Assembly: GCA_003194525.1 (NCBI GenBank)
Contig: NBIV01000018.1
Location: forward strand, 1 to 64,000
Length of the DNA: 64,000 bases
Direction: 5' to 3'
Source: Gracilariopsis chorda
Taxonomy: Eukaryota > Rhodophyta > Florideophyceae > Gracilariales > Gracilariaceae
Shown: one piece after another, positions 12,858 through 26,363 of the stretch
How positions within the stretch are numbered: position 1 is the first letter of the stretch
Layout of the letters: each line of letters starts with the position of its first letter
Notes under the pieces: generated by a model
Database searches by the model: none
What the model was told of the DNA's origin: nothing
Seen by the model: the letters and a program-made list of their open reading frames with translations, nothing else
Made by a program: the position numbers and the translations under genes

Positions 12858-13271
12858 CCAGCAGGAACCGAAAAACGCGGGTGGCCCCTCCTCTTAGGAG
12901 TCCATTACACTCTGTTCCCAAGCTCTTGGCGTTGGTAACCCCGAAGAGTAGGTAACAATTTGGTTTTGCTAACTTCTCTCTAATGGGGCTTCCTATCTTT
13001 CTCGCAACGAGTTTTCCTTTCCTCTTCACGATTGCCCCCTCATTCAAGTATGGTTCTTTTTCTCCTCTTCCTGAAGGTATCCTGTTCGTACGAACAATGC
13101 TCCTCTCTTTTGAGTGCCTTCTCCCGAACGATCGTTCGGTTCTGTGCTCCACTGGAGGTCATTCTGTTCCCTCTCCGGAGGTTTGTCTTGGTTGAGGGAG
13201 CCTTGACGGACCTCGAGGGTTCTCCCCGTTACTAATGGTGTGCAGTTACCCGACTGAGGCTCGGTGAAGGT

Positions 13272-16200
13272 TTGCTGGAAACTCCGTGTTCGTACGGCGG
13301 TGGTCCTGCACGATTTTTGATCGGGGTAAGTGCTCAATCGGTTGATCCATGCCGGCCGATGGTGGGAAGCCATACCAGCGTACCTGGTACTGCCTATATC
13401 CCTTCGGGTGCCAAATGCGTCCAACAATGCGGTCGATTACAAACTTCTTCGAGTAAACTCCTCGCTCTTAATCACCTTCCCAAGGGTTGTGCACTCCCTG
13501 CTGCGACTCAATTGGCTGTGAACCAGCGGCTGTGCTGTGTTTTTCAACGCCCTTGGCGGTTCTGACTACCTCTGCTGAGGTTCCCTCACCGAGTTTCGGG
13601 TTTCTTCATGCGGTTTCTTTGTATCCATAGGCTCGCTCACGACTCGATGAAGAGGTTTTTTGCTTTGCAACGGTGATTGTTGGGCGGGAGGCGTATCACT
13701 TGCCACGAGACGTGCCGGTTAATTTGCCACCGGGTCCCGTTTGGCCCTGACAGCAATTTCAGTTAGCTGCGGCCGCCTACTGTGTGGTGCACGGCGCATG
13801 CTACGTGGCGTGTGGTGCGCGCCAACGCCTTCGTCGGCAGTGTACATTTTTGCCAAGTCAGTGGTGCAATCCGTCTCTCGTACGAGGGTTTTGCCTTCAA
13901 GACGTACTGAACCGTCATGACGTGCATAAAACGACTTCCCCCCAGACAGGTTTATGCTGAATGAGCAAAGGGTACCAGTTTGGCCAACCATTGTTTCCAA
14001 TGGAGGTAATGATGCGTTATTGACGGGATCGTATTTAGCTTTGGCTGTGCTTCAACCGCAACTGGCATTGGCGTTCACAATAGCACCAGCTCACAGAGCG
14101 AGATACCAGTAACCCTGTGAACCTGTGTGTTGTACGCGTATGTCATATTGTCCGTGTAGAAATCCCATGTTCTTGGATGTTCAACAGCATAAGCTCGCAA
14201 TGCGGACAGCAACGTCCGGTTAAACTGTTCGAGTTGCCCATTAAATTGAGCTTGATACGTCGTCGTGAAACGTTTATTCACTTCGAGTATCCGACAGACT
14301 TCCTGGCAGAAACGTGCAGTAAACTACAGACCGTTATGCGAAGGGAGATTAACCAGTGGACCGTAGAACATGAACCAGTGCCTCATGAAGGCTTCTGCAA
14401 CTATGCGTGCATTGATTTTCTTCAAAGGAACTGTCCAGACTAACTTCGAAAACCTGTCCGTTGTTAAGAACGAGAACCGATTACCTCGAGTAATCCTTAG
14501 AAACTCACGGAGTATCTCGATGGCAATAAACTCAACAGGCGCCCGTGGGGGGAACAAATTTAGTTTCTTCGCATGGCAATGCGACTTAACTCGTTCTCGA
14601 TCACAGTGAGTACACGCCTTGACGGTGGTATAACAATCCAACACTAATGCAGGCCAGTACAAATCCCGACGTAACGTCATGTACAGTCTTCTAGCACCTG
14701 GATGGGCAGTAATCTTCGAAAAGTGCGATAGATGTTGAACCCTTGATTGCAAGGAGTGAGAAACAACAATTTGTGGGAATGAACGAACAAGTCGACCGAG
14801 GTAACCTTGTGAGCTGACCCCATATGGGATGTTCGCACCGCCATTAATTTGGGCTCGTACCCTCGTGCACAACGGATCTCCATGCTGTTCTCGCACCATC
14901 TCCTCAGAATTAATCAGATTAAAGGCACCAGGTTCCGGGTCTTCACCATCTATAAAGAGCAAATTGTCACAGATGTCATCCGAAATCATTTCGTGGTCCT
15001 CCTGAAGTTCTTACACGAGAAAACACAGGATTTCTTCATCGTCGTCATCGACGGGTAGCGTCTCACCATTCGTTTTTAAACGTGGAAGACCATGTGCCTA
15101 CGCTTTGAGACAATCTTTCTTATACGTGAAATCAAATTCAAACTCAGCAAGCCAAAGTCGCCAACGCATTAAGCGACGGGAGGGTTCCGTGATTGACATT
15201 AACCAACGCAAAGCGGCATGATCCGTAGTAATGGTAAAGTTTGCACCCATAAGATATGGTCGCAGCGTCTGCAAGGCCCATAGCATGGCGAGACCCTTCT
15301 TCTCGGATACTTAGTAATTCCGTTCATGAACTTTGAGCGTGCGAGACCAATATCCAATTGGCATGTGCTCCCCATCGGGTGTAGTCTGAAATAACGCACA
15401 GCCGATCTGGTAGTCGCTCGAATCCATATCAACGGTGAATGGCAAACCGTTCTTCGGTAGTGATAACACAGGTGCTGTGGTGAATGCCTCTTTAATAAAG
15501 AAGAAAGCTTCCACTTGCGTGGAAGTAAGGGGTCCCAGTTTTAGTGGCTGCCCCTTCCGAACGAGTTTATTGAGTGGTCCCGCCATCTTCGCAAAGCGAG
15601 AAATAAACCTTCTATAGACGTTTCACAGCCCTAAAAAGGAGCGTAGCTCAGTCTGAGTTGTAGAATGTCTAGCTTCCTTTAGTGACTTGATGCGAGTTTC
15701 CTCGATCAGTAACCGTCCAGGACGTATGACGTGCCCCAGGAACTTCACCAGGTCAGTAAAGAAATCTCATTTTCTCAACTTGAGTGTTATTCGCGCATGG
15801 CAAGGCGTAGTTATCTTCAACTGAGCGTGTTCGAGATGATCATCCAGGTTGCTGGAGAAGACGAAGGAAGATATCTTCAAGATATACTAGACAACAGGGC
15901 TACTTGTACCGAGCCAAGAGAATGTCCAACGCGTGCTAAAAAGTTGAGGGCGCATTGTTTAAACCAAATCTCATACGCTTAAAGCGGGGAAGCCCTGAAT
16001 GACAGGTAGAAGCGGTCTTATCACGGTCTTCCAGACAAAGGGGTACCTGCAAATAGCCTCAATTCGCATCCAACGTGGAGAACACGTTTGCATCGCCAAG
16101 CTATTCGATATACTCGTCCATAAGAGGTATAGGGTACACCTCTTTGACGGTGACATTGTTAAGGCGACGATACTCGACGCAAGTACGCCAGGACCCATTG

Positions 16201-17595
16201 GATTTCGGAGCAAGTACAACTGGGAATGAATACGGAGACCTGCGGGTTCTATCAAGCCAGGGCGGAGCATTTTGCTGACCTGAAACTCTTTCTCTTCCCG
16301 TGCCTTCGGGTCTGCCCTGTAAGGGTGTTGAGCAATGTGCTTCGTTCCCGGTAGCAAATCAATCCGGTGTTCCCTATTAGATACCTTTCCGAAGGAATCA
16401 TCCCACATTGGTGAAAATTCTCGTAACATCTCTTGCAACTTCTCGCGGTGGGAATCCAGAACATGTCCAAGATTCAATTCTTCTAAATCCCTCACAGGGT
16501 CGAGCTCATCGTAGCTCATAGCGCCGGCCGTTTTTTCTGATTCTCTCGTGTTTTTTACCGTCTCAGACGTTCTTGACGCATTTAAACGCGACAAGGTCCC
16601 CTCTGCCTCCTTAGAGTGAGACGTATCACATTCGTCTTCCACGGTCCCGATCAGCTCAGCAGCAGTGACCTTTGTAGAGATAAGCGCCGTTGGGTGCGGG
16701 ATTACAGTATAAAATACTTGGTTCTTTACAAGATACTGGGATTTATTGCCAAAGAAGGCTAGCGGAACCCGAACGGGGTTTTCGTTTGAGACATGAACGA
16801 CTCCGTTTTCCAGCACGAGTTGAAACTTCTCGTATAACGAAGTAGACGGTTGAATAACCCTGAGACCTCGCAGAGCAGCAGTAACATTATGCAAAACCTA
16901 GGATTTCGGTGAAATCGCAACAGCATGCGCAACACGGAGTTCAGGAGACTCTTTCGGAGGTGACGAATCGTGCAAAGTAGTAGGTAGTGGTACCAGCTTG
17001 GCTAAAGACCTCCGCAAGGAGGGGAAAACAATCAGTACAACCGAACTTCTTCCATTTCAACTTCACGCACACTCGGCTTGATGGCTTCGATGTGACGATC
17101 ACAAAAGTCACACCCCAAAATAACAGGGGCAGCAAGCGTCTTGCAGAGGAGGAAATCAACCTGCTCAACGCAGTTACCAGTCCTGACAATCAGTGAAACC
17201 AATCCAGCACTTCTCAACGAGTTATTGTTAGCATCTGCGACGCCCGTGATGGGTCCTTGACAAACTCGAGAACGGAGTTCCGGCGGCAACAATGACCCAA
17301 CAATAAAATTTCGCCCGGCTCCTGTATCCAAGACAGATAGATGACGCACCAGATACTGGGAGGAAAGGCCAAGGTCAACAAAGATCTTGTAGTTTCCTTT
17401 TGCCATTACCATGACTCGATCCCAGATCTGGTTCTTCCTGAACCGTATCCACGGGTGCCGTAGCACACCAACGGTGGCAGAGTCAACGTGTAAAACGGCC
17501 TGTTTCTTTGAAATCATTCTGACCGGGGAGCGAGGCAGTGACGCCTCGGACCCCAAAGGCCTCAACTCGGAGACCTCTCCAATGGACACTTCCAT
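13272..17595 (-). pseudogene. pol of chromovirus 2
   Basis: Minus-strand parts in order: aspartic protease (17032-17595, VLDTGAGRNFIVGS), an RT remnant (about 15620-16470), RNase H (15098-15586, ending in the TDHAALRWLMS segment), integrase zinc finger and core (14075-14989), and a chromodomain near 13300-13440 with a QVRWYGFPPS segment. It is broken in many places and more decayed than the pol of chromovirus 1. Confidence 0.82.
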
Positions 17596-17597
17596 AC

Positions 17598-19780
17598 TCA
17601 GGTTAACTGAGAAGCTTCCGTTCTAGCGGGAAACGTTTCTTTCATGGCAGGGACCAATCCTGATTCCTGTGGAACAGCAACAGAAATACCCGCAGCAGTG
17701 GTTGCCACCATTGCTTGAGCCAGTGAAGGGATGACCTGCAAAGAAACAGTGTGGCGCAACGCAGCCAAGTCTGCCCACGAAACCATCTTAAGTAACTCTG
17801 TCTTTTCATGCAAATACGCAGGTACAGGTAATGACGCTTGTTTTCCAGGGTTCAGGGCTTCAAAGTTCGCCACATTTATGGGCAGCTCCCTCAACGCGAG
17901 GTGACAATTTGGTGCCACTTGCTCATGGTTGTAACATGTGAGACAGGTCAGTGGTGGTCTTCCGGAATTCCGTAGATCTTGAACCTTCACCGTTCGCGGG
18001 TCAACCTGAACAGGTCGCTGGTAACGATTCTCTGCGTAGGGCACTTGCTGTCCGCGAATGCAGGGGCGTTGAACGTAAAGGGCCGTATCACCCGTCTTCG
18101 ACGCGGCTTTCGAAGTGAAATTCAGCACCGTGGCCGGAATAGAACCCAGGAACTCCTGTGACAAATGCAAATTATGCACCTCGTGGCCAAAATAATCCTG
18201 CGGTGGCAGTGAAACCGATGATAGCACTCCATCTAGTTGAAGCACTCTAGATGAAACCAGGTGCCCGGAGAGTGCACGCAGTGCGTCTCCTTTTGATTTT
18301 ACGTATTGAATCAACTCAAATGAGTTGTCTTCTGCTAGTCCTCCCGTCGTTGGGCGACTAGCGTTCGAGTAGATGGATTCAATCCGTTGATGAACAGTGT
18401 GCAATGCTCGTTAGTGAAATAAGCATTACCACAACATGGGAAGGCTTTATTCAGTCGGACTGAAAACTCAGTCTCCGATTCTCTCTGACGTTGCTTCGTG
18501 TCCCGCAGCGTGGTCATAGATTCCTCAATAGCAGTCCCCGTGGCGTACGAGTGCAGAACATACTGTATCGCTTCAGGCCAACATGTGATCGCTCATTCGG
18601 AGGCCCCACGACAAACGTCTTACGGAGCTGTACTGATCTTCAGCACGTTCACGTAGAAAATATGGTAAGGGGGCATAGGCTTGCCCTTCACTCATGACGA
18701 GAATGTCAGCTTCCGCTACAAAGCTTGACAGAAAATCCAGCACCACAATGAGATACTCTCCAGTAAAGAACAGATTATGGAAAGTGAGTGACATGCGTTT
18801 GTTACAGACCTTCATCTTACCGGTGCCACGGGGCGTCCTATCCAAACTGGAACCATTCAAACTGTAGTACCAGAACGATAAAATCATTTTATACAAAGGG
18901 TTTGTCGGCTTCAGCCCTTTCAAGCCGGCGTGTTTTCTCCCCTTCTCTCGGGTACGAATCACACCAGATGTAGATGAAGACTGCCGCAAGCGCGTTGTAT
19001 GACTACAACGGTCACCATCACTCGAAGATTTTGAAGTAGAAGAGCACGCAGAGCTGTGAGGAAGAACAGAAGACTGGGGCGAGTCCGAATCTTATTTTTC
19101 GACAATTCTCTTCTTTGAGCGATGCTTTCCGGACTTCCGGTTCTTGTTGCAACGAGAGTCTTTCGCAGCTGCAGGAGTGGCGCCATTATTCTCGCGGATG
19201 GTGGCTTCCAAAGTCTCGAGACGGCCAGTATTTCGAAAGAACGTCGGGTGAGCCACCTTGGTGAACCCTGGATATCTTTGCAACACCTCTAACAGAGAGT
19301 TGACATCCGTCTGTAAAATAAGTAGATCCTCAGATACATCTCCGATGAGAGCGGCCTCCACCTTCATTTGAAGTATATCGACTTCAGTCGCAAGGGCAGG
19401 ATAAGAACTGTTCATGACGGCTGTGCGAGTTTCCAACGTGTGAACGTGGGACTTCAGCTTGACGAGGCCCGCATCGTTCGCCACAGCAGTAGGAATAGGA
19501 CCCTTTTAAATAGCAGATGAGGGTCCAACCACTGGGGCGTCAGAAGACTTCTTCCGGTTTCCGGGTTTCTTTGCACTTTCAAAGGAGGGCTCAGGCACAA
19601 ACTGCAGACGCGGGGGCAACTCGGTGACATCAGACCTAGATTTAGAACGGTAGGGCGTCTGCCTGGGGCCATCGTCAGCGACAGAATAAAGCCAGGAAAC
19701 TGGGAAATAACCAAACAAGTTAACCTCAAATGAGTGTGACCGCCTCAAAGGAGTGATTGAAACCGAGCAATGTAGAAACA
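17598..19780 (-). pseudogene. gag of chromovirus 2
   Basis: It has an N-terminal coiled-coil-like part with a basic tract (19092-19484), a capsid-like part (18335-18989) containing FVAEADILVMSEGQAY, and a zinc knuckle near 17930 (CLTCYNHEQVAPNC). The layout matches the gag of chromovirus 3. It is broken a few times. Confidence 0.78.
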
Positions 19781-20078
19781 ACCGTGTCGACGGGCACGTT
19801 TCTCTGCGACGGTAGTCATTCTACCCAGATTGGTGGGGTGCGAGGTTCCAATGCGGCACACCATATAGACAGGAACCAATTTTCCACGGCGGTAGGCGAT
19901 ACCACAAAGATGAGAACGCAGCATTCAACAACCAAATCGGGAAATGACAAAGCCAATAAGACATCTCGCGGCCCATGACCTTCCAGATTTTCTGTAGTGT
20001 TCTCCACGAATCCAAGTCAGACGTTTGAAGCAAAAAGGCTCAATAAATAGACGCCAGCAAGCTGGGAGCGCACAAGAA

Positions 20079-20096
20079 TTCTAAGTTGGGAGACCA
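20079..20096 (-). promoter_or_regulatory. Primer binding site of chromovirus 2
   Basis: The minus strand reads TGGTCTCCCAACTTAGAA, two bases inside the 5' LTR. It differs at two positions from the site shared by the other three elements. Confidence 0.75.
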
Positions 20097-20098
20097 GT

Positions 20099-20924
20099 TG
20101 TCGGGCAACCCCCGAAGACGGAGGACAACACACAGAGGTGTTCGGGGGCTCTCTCCCTATTGGCGTAGCACAGACGATAGAGCCCCTCTCCGGTTCATCA
20201 CAGGAGCCGTGCATAACCCCGGGGATCACTGTCACAACGGGTGTAGAGAGGGCTATGTAACAGAAGTCGCACTAGGTGGTAGAGAACATGACCCGGTCGG
20301 TATAGGACGTCGCCACGGCGGTAGGTAAGCACACGAGAGTGGCGAGAGCTGCAGGGGCGGACAAAAGCCACGGAAGTGGGCAGGCACAGGCGGAGCTGAC
20401 AACGGTATACCGGGTGGTAGTACCTGTACAACAATAGGCCAAACAAAATCGTAAAGCACCAGGAATAACAGGCAGAATGCGTATGTAGTGCTGTAGATAC
20501 CGCGAGGCGGATAACGAAACCGGCACAAGGCGGTGACTCTCCGCCAGGAGGATATCACTCACCAGGGTTGCTTAGTTAGAGCCGAACACTTGGTTGGTTC
20601 GTTTACTTCCCTGAAGGTTGAACCGAGCCCTGTTGCTCAAGTAGCGGGGGTCAGCCACTGTGCATTGGGTTATAATAATTCTCTCTAACACGTTAGTTAA
20701 ACATTAGAACTACCCCAATATTGGGTGGAACGACCATCCACGTGTGCAGGCAGGCAGCCAGCAATGCTGTGCACTTCATAACTAAATAGTCAATCATACA
20801 AACCACCAGTAAATGGTTCAAAAATGCCCTCTTCATTCATAGAGTGAGCCACAACCTCCCGGAGGGTAACACCAGTATACCATCCAAAATAACTGCAAAG
20901 TGTCTGCGAACGCTTTGCACTACA
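20099..20924 (-). repeat. 5' LTR of chromovirus 2
   Basis: It is 826 bp, beginning TGTCGGGC on the plus strand beside the primer binding site and ending TTTGCACTACA at the junction with Helitron A. The last 160 bases are repeated at 470-627. Confidence 0.82.
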
Positions 20925-23900
20925 AAAAGTTTTCCATAGCAACTTGTATGCTTCGTGTAAATCTGTTGTAGAGATTAATAGAAACCTTGCAGATGTTAGA
21001 AATGTCCCACGACCAAAACTGAGCAAACCTTTGGCAGGAACTGGATCATCTTGTTGACGAACCTGTTCTGTAAGGAGAAGAACTTTGACTATTCTTTCCC
21101 AAAGCTCTCAAGAGTACCATATAAGCCCCTGTAGGAGGCTCACTAGTAGAACACCGATTCTTCAATCTTTATTTGATACATTTCTTGTTCTTGGAATGAC
21201 TGGACGCCGTTGCACATAGTAGCCGGCCATTATTACGACCATGGCTCCAAAGATTTTGGTAGAGTTTTTTAAGTCTTTCAGTTCGCTGTTCACAATCTCA
21301 AAGAGCACTTTTGGGCACATTGGAGCGTCCTTTATTACCAGCATAACAGTCTTCCGGATTATTTCTACCCTATGTGATCGTGGTACGTACTCAGAAAGTG
21401 TCCCACGTTCATTACTTTGCAAATCTTTGTTTTCACCGACTGCCAAATCAGGCAAATTATGCAAAGTTCTTCCGCATCCATTTACTGCAGCAGCAATACC
21501 TGTGTTGTATGTCATCTGCACCAGTAGCCCTTCTTGCTCAAAAATTTCTCCCAGCTACGATAGGACATAGTTCGTCCCTTTCCCTGCTCTTCCTTCTCCG
21601 AATAAAATGCTTCCGTGTGCATTGAGTCCTTGGGACTCTCTCATTTCCTATCGCCATTGTATTTTCTCATTAGTTTGTCAAGAGCGTGCATCTGGCCTTT
21701 TTCCAGATCATCATATTGCTCTTTCAACCTTCGCCTGGACCTCAAAGAAGAGCTGCGAAGTATTTCAACTCATTCTTCTGCTATTTGGAGTTCGCTCTTT
21801 CTGAGATGAAGTTTTGATGAAGTTTGATAAAAGAAGGGATCTTTTATGATAAGCCGATCAACATTTCTGTCCGAAATCTGAGTGATTTTTCGAAGTAATT
21901 CTTCTCATTTTTGTGCTCTGTTTCTCTCGGTTAGATCTGCAGTTAGAGCTCGTTCGTGCTTTTTAATATCATTTTTAGGATGTAACCCTAGTTGAAAGGA
22001 AGTGTTGACCAAGTAGCGCAGCTCAGCAAGAGTAGAATGGTATATTACTGTCTCATCCAAAGCCGTTTCGTACTCGTCACCATAGTTATATAGTTCACAG
22101 GCTACTGTCCCTTCTCTATAAGTTGATGAAGAGTCTCTACGAACATGTTTCGGATCATCAAAGGAGCTGAATGCAGAGTTCATGAGAAATATTCGAAGAT
22201 AGAATAGTTCGGGATTTGCCATAGAAGCATATCTAATTCATGTCACAGTTCGATCATTTACGGATCGTTGCACGACTTATGTTCGTGGACGTCCACTCTT
22301 GTACAGATCGGGGTAGCTTATCGTATACAATTACATTCTCATATTATGCCATGTAGTCCAAAATCATGTAACCGAAGTGGGCTTTGAAATATCTTTCCCG
22401 CAGGGAAGACTTTAGATGTCTAGACAGTTTTACGTTTCGAATCAAAACCTGCCGCTCTCTACAGAGATGTATGTCACATTCCTGTACACTTGGAGTGATG
22501 CGAACATGCCAGAACTCCAAGAGCCTCCACGCACCATCAACTGCGCCCACCACTCTTGTTCCCATATTTACCCTAATCTCATTTTGAAGTATTTTGCTCT
22601 GTTCACCTGGCTAGCTTTTTGTTCGGCATGATACAAACAAATCCTATTCTCTGGCATTCTTAAAAGCATATTTCATCAGGTATGCTACAGCGCTGCCATC
22701 TTGGTTTTTTTTTTCGAATTTTATGTGGGCCTTTGACTTCATTGGGAGATCGAGATTGTACGGAACCATTTTCAAATCTTCTGCCCTTCTTCTTCGATAG
22801 GTCACTCAGTTTGTGTACTCATTTATCATTTTCTCAGTCACAATCCCTTATCGATCATACCCAAATTGGCCCCTACCGGGAGAGGTACGACCACGGTAAT
22901 ATGCAGAATGTCCGTGCATATTGAATTTCTTCACCAAGTTTCAGAGTTACTGATCTTCAGGCTAGTCACTACAAGGCAGTTTGGCTTTGATCAAAGTGTC
23001 AATGATCTGAAGATCTTCAATCATGCTGCCCTTCATCTAAAGCAGAATATAATGATGTGAAATATTTCTCTCCTGTAACTCACGTTTTGCGGCAATCCCA
23101 ATGCATTTCAAGCCAAAGACCTCCTCTGATTTATTCTTTAGATCATTCATGATTGAATTTGCATACTGGTTGTACACTCTTGCAATAAGGTCTGGCATGT
23201 CAAAAGAACGGCTTCGGTCTCCCTGTGGAGAAAATGTTTCGGTGTTTTCGTTGTCCATACTAAGCATTTTCATCTCTTCTCGACATTGTGACTGTGACGA
23301 AAAGTGTTGGGGAGCCCAGTTGAGCGACCATTGCGTGCACATCCATTTTTATTGTCTCCAGTACGCTGGAGAGCTTTTCCGACTACCTTGATGGAAGATT
23401 TCACCTGGAGGGCCGAGTTCATCTGTTTTACTATGGTTTCCAGCCTGCAGGTCACGTTCTGCAACCATTCTCATCTGTTCCGTTTCCAGGAGACAAAGTC
23501 TCAAGTCTTCAATGTTTTTGCTGGGACAAAGCATCCATTGCTGAAGAAGAGTGGCAGCGTTCAGCAGCACATTATCGGTATACAGTCTTCTGTTAGTGTG
23601 TTCTGCGCATTTTAGGCTCCTTTCGTCTCGGTTGTTCGCATCTATGGATAAAATATATATTGCTCTATCATATGGAGCATGAACCTCACCGTAGGGGTAG
23701 AGCATCGAAAAAAGACTCTTTCTCAGCGTCCATTGAATCAGGCTTCAAAGGATTGTGCTTGACAACATGACGTCAAAAATCTCCGAATCACATGTGATGG
23801 AATTCTCTTCCGCAACTAGCTGGTCAAATGGAGCTTCTGACCTGAACAATCGAATTGGCTCTACGAAAAAAGCTCTCATTGCAATAGGTCTACCTTGGCT

Positions 23901-25265
23901 GCCATAGAGTAAAGGTCCTGCACCGAAGCTCATATCGATTCGGGCTTCATGGGCACCTTCATAATTTCGGACAACAGTTCCTTCCCCAATAGTGTCTGCA
24001 GAGGTGTCCAGAGTAGACTCGTCCGCGTTTGATCTCCTACGAACACTTTGGTCTGGTCTGAACAACTTTCTATACCTCTGTCGGACAAAGCCTAGTCTTG
24101 GTTGTAAGAGATCATATAACTTCAAAATTCAGTATCGAATATTCGGGTTTGACACCATTCTTGTCGTGACAGAAGAACAATAATCCCCTTAATTAACACT
24201 AGGAGGGCCTTTCTATCAAAAATATGTGTAGCGCACGTCCTGGCATGTAACACAAAGAGACATATTGCCTTTCAGTCTAATAAATGACGGAACTTCACCC
24301 CGAACGTACTTGATATCCATGAATGTGACAACGGTTGCAAGTAACACATTTAAGTGTATTGGTAGCGTTTGAAAAGAACGTAAGCGATATATGCCTTCAA
24401 GTTTCGAATTGATAAGCACTTGTCTCAAAAGAAACTCCAAGCGATCTGGAGCTTTTGTATCCATAGCATGTTCCTTCGGTGTCTGCACTAAGCAAAACGG
24501 CGCCACAATACTTGCACATACGAATATGAAGCACCCATCCCAAATCTTTGGGAGAACATCGAGATGCTCGATGAAAAATTGCACTGCACGTCCCATAACA
24601 CGCTGGAGGCGTGCCAGAGTTTCGTTCGTAATCTGGATGTGAAGAACATGGACCGTCGAGGTCTTGATGACTATTTTCTACCCTTGCATCCCAGACATAT
24701 GTAGCTTCAAAGTGAATGCCTTCACGAGGTCTCCCATCGAGCCACAAAACCGTCCAATCTCGGTTCTGTTGAATGCCGAAAGAAAGAGAGGAGTTCAGAT
24801 GCACCTTTTGAGGGTTATGAGGTTTCATATCATTTTCGAGAAGCTCGGTTCTAGTTCCTAAGAGCACCTGCGCACGTTCTTCGGTTATATCTCGATGTTC
24901 CACTGGCTGAATATTCTCTTTTGGACGATGGCCTGCTCCCGACCGGGGTCCAACACGTCTTGATGGCAGTCCATGCAAAGAAGAACTCATGTCAGATTGG
25001 AGGAATCGGAGAGAGATGGAAAGATTTAGTGATCACCTTTCGATGGAACATGTACCGTCTCTGCCATTTCAGTGGAGAACTGGTGTTGTACAATAGTTTT
25101 CCTGGATGATATATACCTCTAAATAATGTTTTCATTCTCCCAAGATCTTTCTGGCCGCACCAGCACATTGATATTTTAGATAAGTAGTACTTTTCTAAGT
25201 ATATATGCATTGGATTCTTATTCAGTAATGGTTTCACACGTCAATAAATACCAAGTAAGGTTTTA
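20925..25265 (-). mobile_element. Helitron A, degraded, minus strand, cut by chromovirus 2
   Basis: Minus-strand fragments follow the order of a RepHel protein. First comes a CKYCGAVLL zinc motif (near 24490), then a segment with the YPYGEVH signature (about 23690). The Rep region (23037-23342) has PDLIARVYNQY and ends in ISHHYILL, where the family has a HUH pair such as PHAHILL, so the second histidine is replaced by tyrosine. After it comes a MVPYNLDLPMKSKAHIKFE segment (about 22740), then the helicase. Its Walker A reads GRAGKGTN (near 21590) instead of GRAGTGKT, and its Walker B region (21162-21521) has IKDAPMCPKVLF. Many stops and frame changes make it inactive. The helicase is cut at 20925, and its C-terminal part lies left of the window. 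The right boundary is uncertain. Confidence 0.8.
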
Positions 25266-25606
25266 CCTACGTATGCAGCGTATAGTGAATTTTTATTCTT
25301 GTTAGAGGGTTCCAAGTTTGTAGTACTATGTCTCCTACGTATGCAATACACAGATTCTAACTATTTTCGTTGGGAGGTTATACATTTACAGTACTGCGCA
25401 GCCTACGTAACCATTACACAGATTGCAACTGTTTTCGTTAGAATGGTATACGTTTGCAGTACTGCGTAGCCTATTTGTGCACTTAGCAAAATATAACTAT
25501 GTCCGTTATAAGGGTATATGTTTGCAGTACTGTGCAGTCTACGTATGCATTACTTAAACTATAACTATTTTTGTTAGAAGGGTAGACCTAGGTGGTACTG
25601 CACGTA
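25266..25606. repeat. Minisatellite of five diverged units of about 68 bp
   Basis: Units start near 25266, 25334, 25402, 25471 and 25538, each opening with a form of cctacgtatgca and closing with a form of gcagtactgcgcag. It lies between the 5' part of Helitron A and the 3' end of Helitron B. It could be a subterminal repeat of the Helitron family. Confidence 0.75.
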
Positions 25607-26341
25607 ATTTATTTTGTTATTTGAATAGGATACGTTTCTATTTTACATATTGTCTAATGTGCTCACGATTTTCTAATTTAGATAGAAGGTATTCTAAAGT
25701 TGCACAAAACTTTTCTCTAACCAGCCACCTACAACTTATTTCACCCTACTTGCTTCTTCTTTTTAACTATCATTTAAAGCCATGGCCGATATGTCCCCAA
25801 CAGAGGTTCCCTACCTACAACTATGCCCTTTGCGCGACCGTAAGGATTCTATTCTACCACGCTTGTTAAAATAATTGGAACAATTATGCATAGTACAGGC
25901 TGCATTGAACCACGTTGATGTGCACCATGGCACTTTCAATGTTTTTTAGGGAGAGATTTTGTACTCCGCTGCCCCGAAGACCGACATCTTGTAAACGGAA
26001 TTGGAAGCCTACCGCCTGGGTCAACGCAACAAGGAATTGCCTGTCCGTTTGCAGTCAGACATATACGCGTTTGAGACTGGCGCAACGGGGCTAATAGAAG
26101 TTGAGGCTGTCGACAATGACAGATCTTACACGTGTTCGACTGTTTCGCGCCAGTATGATAAATCCTTTGATTGCCATTGGATAGTGGTTTGGAGGAAAAT
26201 TAATATGCGTTTATTCACGTATTCTAAGGGGTCAATGTGCTCGTTGTCAGAGCACTCCTTAGGTAGGTTAGATACAAGGACAAGCGGCCTTCGCTCTCAG
26301 GCGGCGCTTTGCACTGCAGCCAAAATTTTGCATAAGATATC
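25607..26341. other. Unassigned spacer between the two Helitrons
   Basis: It contains an open stretch of 115 codons on the plus strand (26001-26348) that I do not recognise and that shows no repeat, membrane or enzyme motif. Nothing else is evident. Confidence 0.4.
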
Positions 26342-26363
26342 TGCGTAAATTCTGGTTTACGCA
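26342..26363 (-). other. Hairpin, candidate Helitron 3' terminal structure
   Basis: A perfect 8-bp stem (TGCGTAAA / TTTACGCA) with a 6-base loop lies just beyond the last helicase codon of Helitron B, where Helitrons carry a terminal hairpin. I do not see a clean CTRR end after it on the minus strand, so the exact terminus is uncertain. Confidence 0.5.

Larger units (their letters stand above)
470..20924 (-). mobile_element. Chromovirus 2 (Ty3/Gypsy), old, minus strand, interrupted by chromovirus 1
   Basis: On the minus strand the order is 5' LTR (20099-20924), primer binding site (20079-20096), gag, protease, reverse transcriptase, RNase H, integrase, a chromodomain near 13300-13440, an antisense third ORF, polypurine tract and 3' LTR. 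The left end lies outside the window. The element interrupts Helitron A at 20924/20925 and is itself opened by chromovirus 1 between 807 and 12324. Its LTRs differ by about 15 percent over the part visible, so it is older than chromoviruses 1 and 3. It is broken in many places, at least ten. Confidence 0.85.

Noticed and set aside
25266-25606. CRISPR-like array
   Set aside because: Units are contiguous and diverged with no unique spacers, and the host is eukaryotic; it is a minisatellite.
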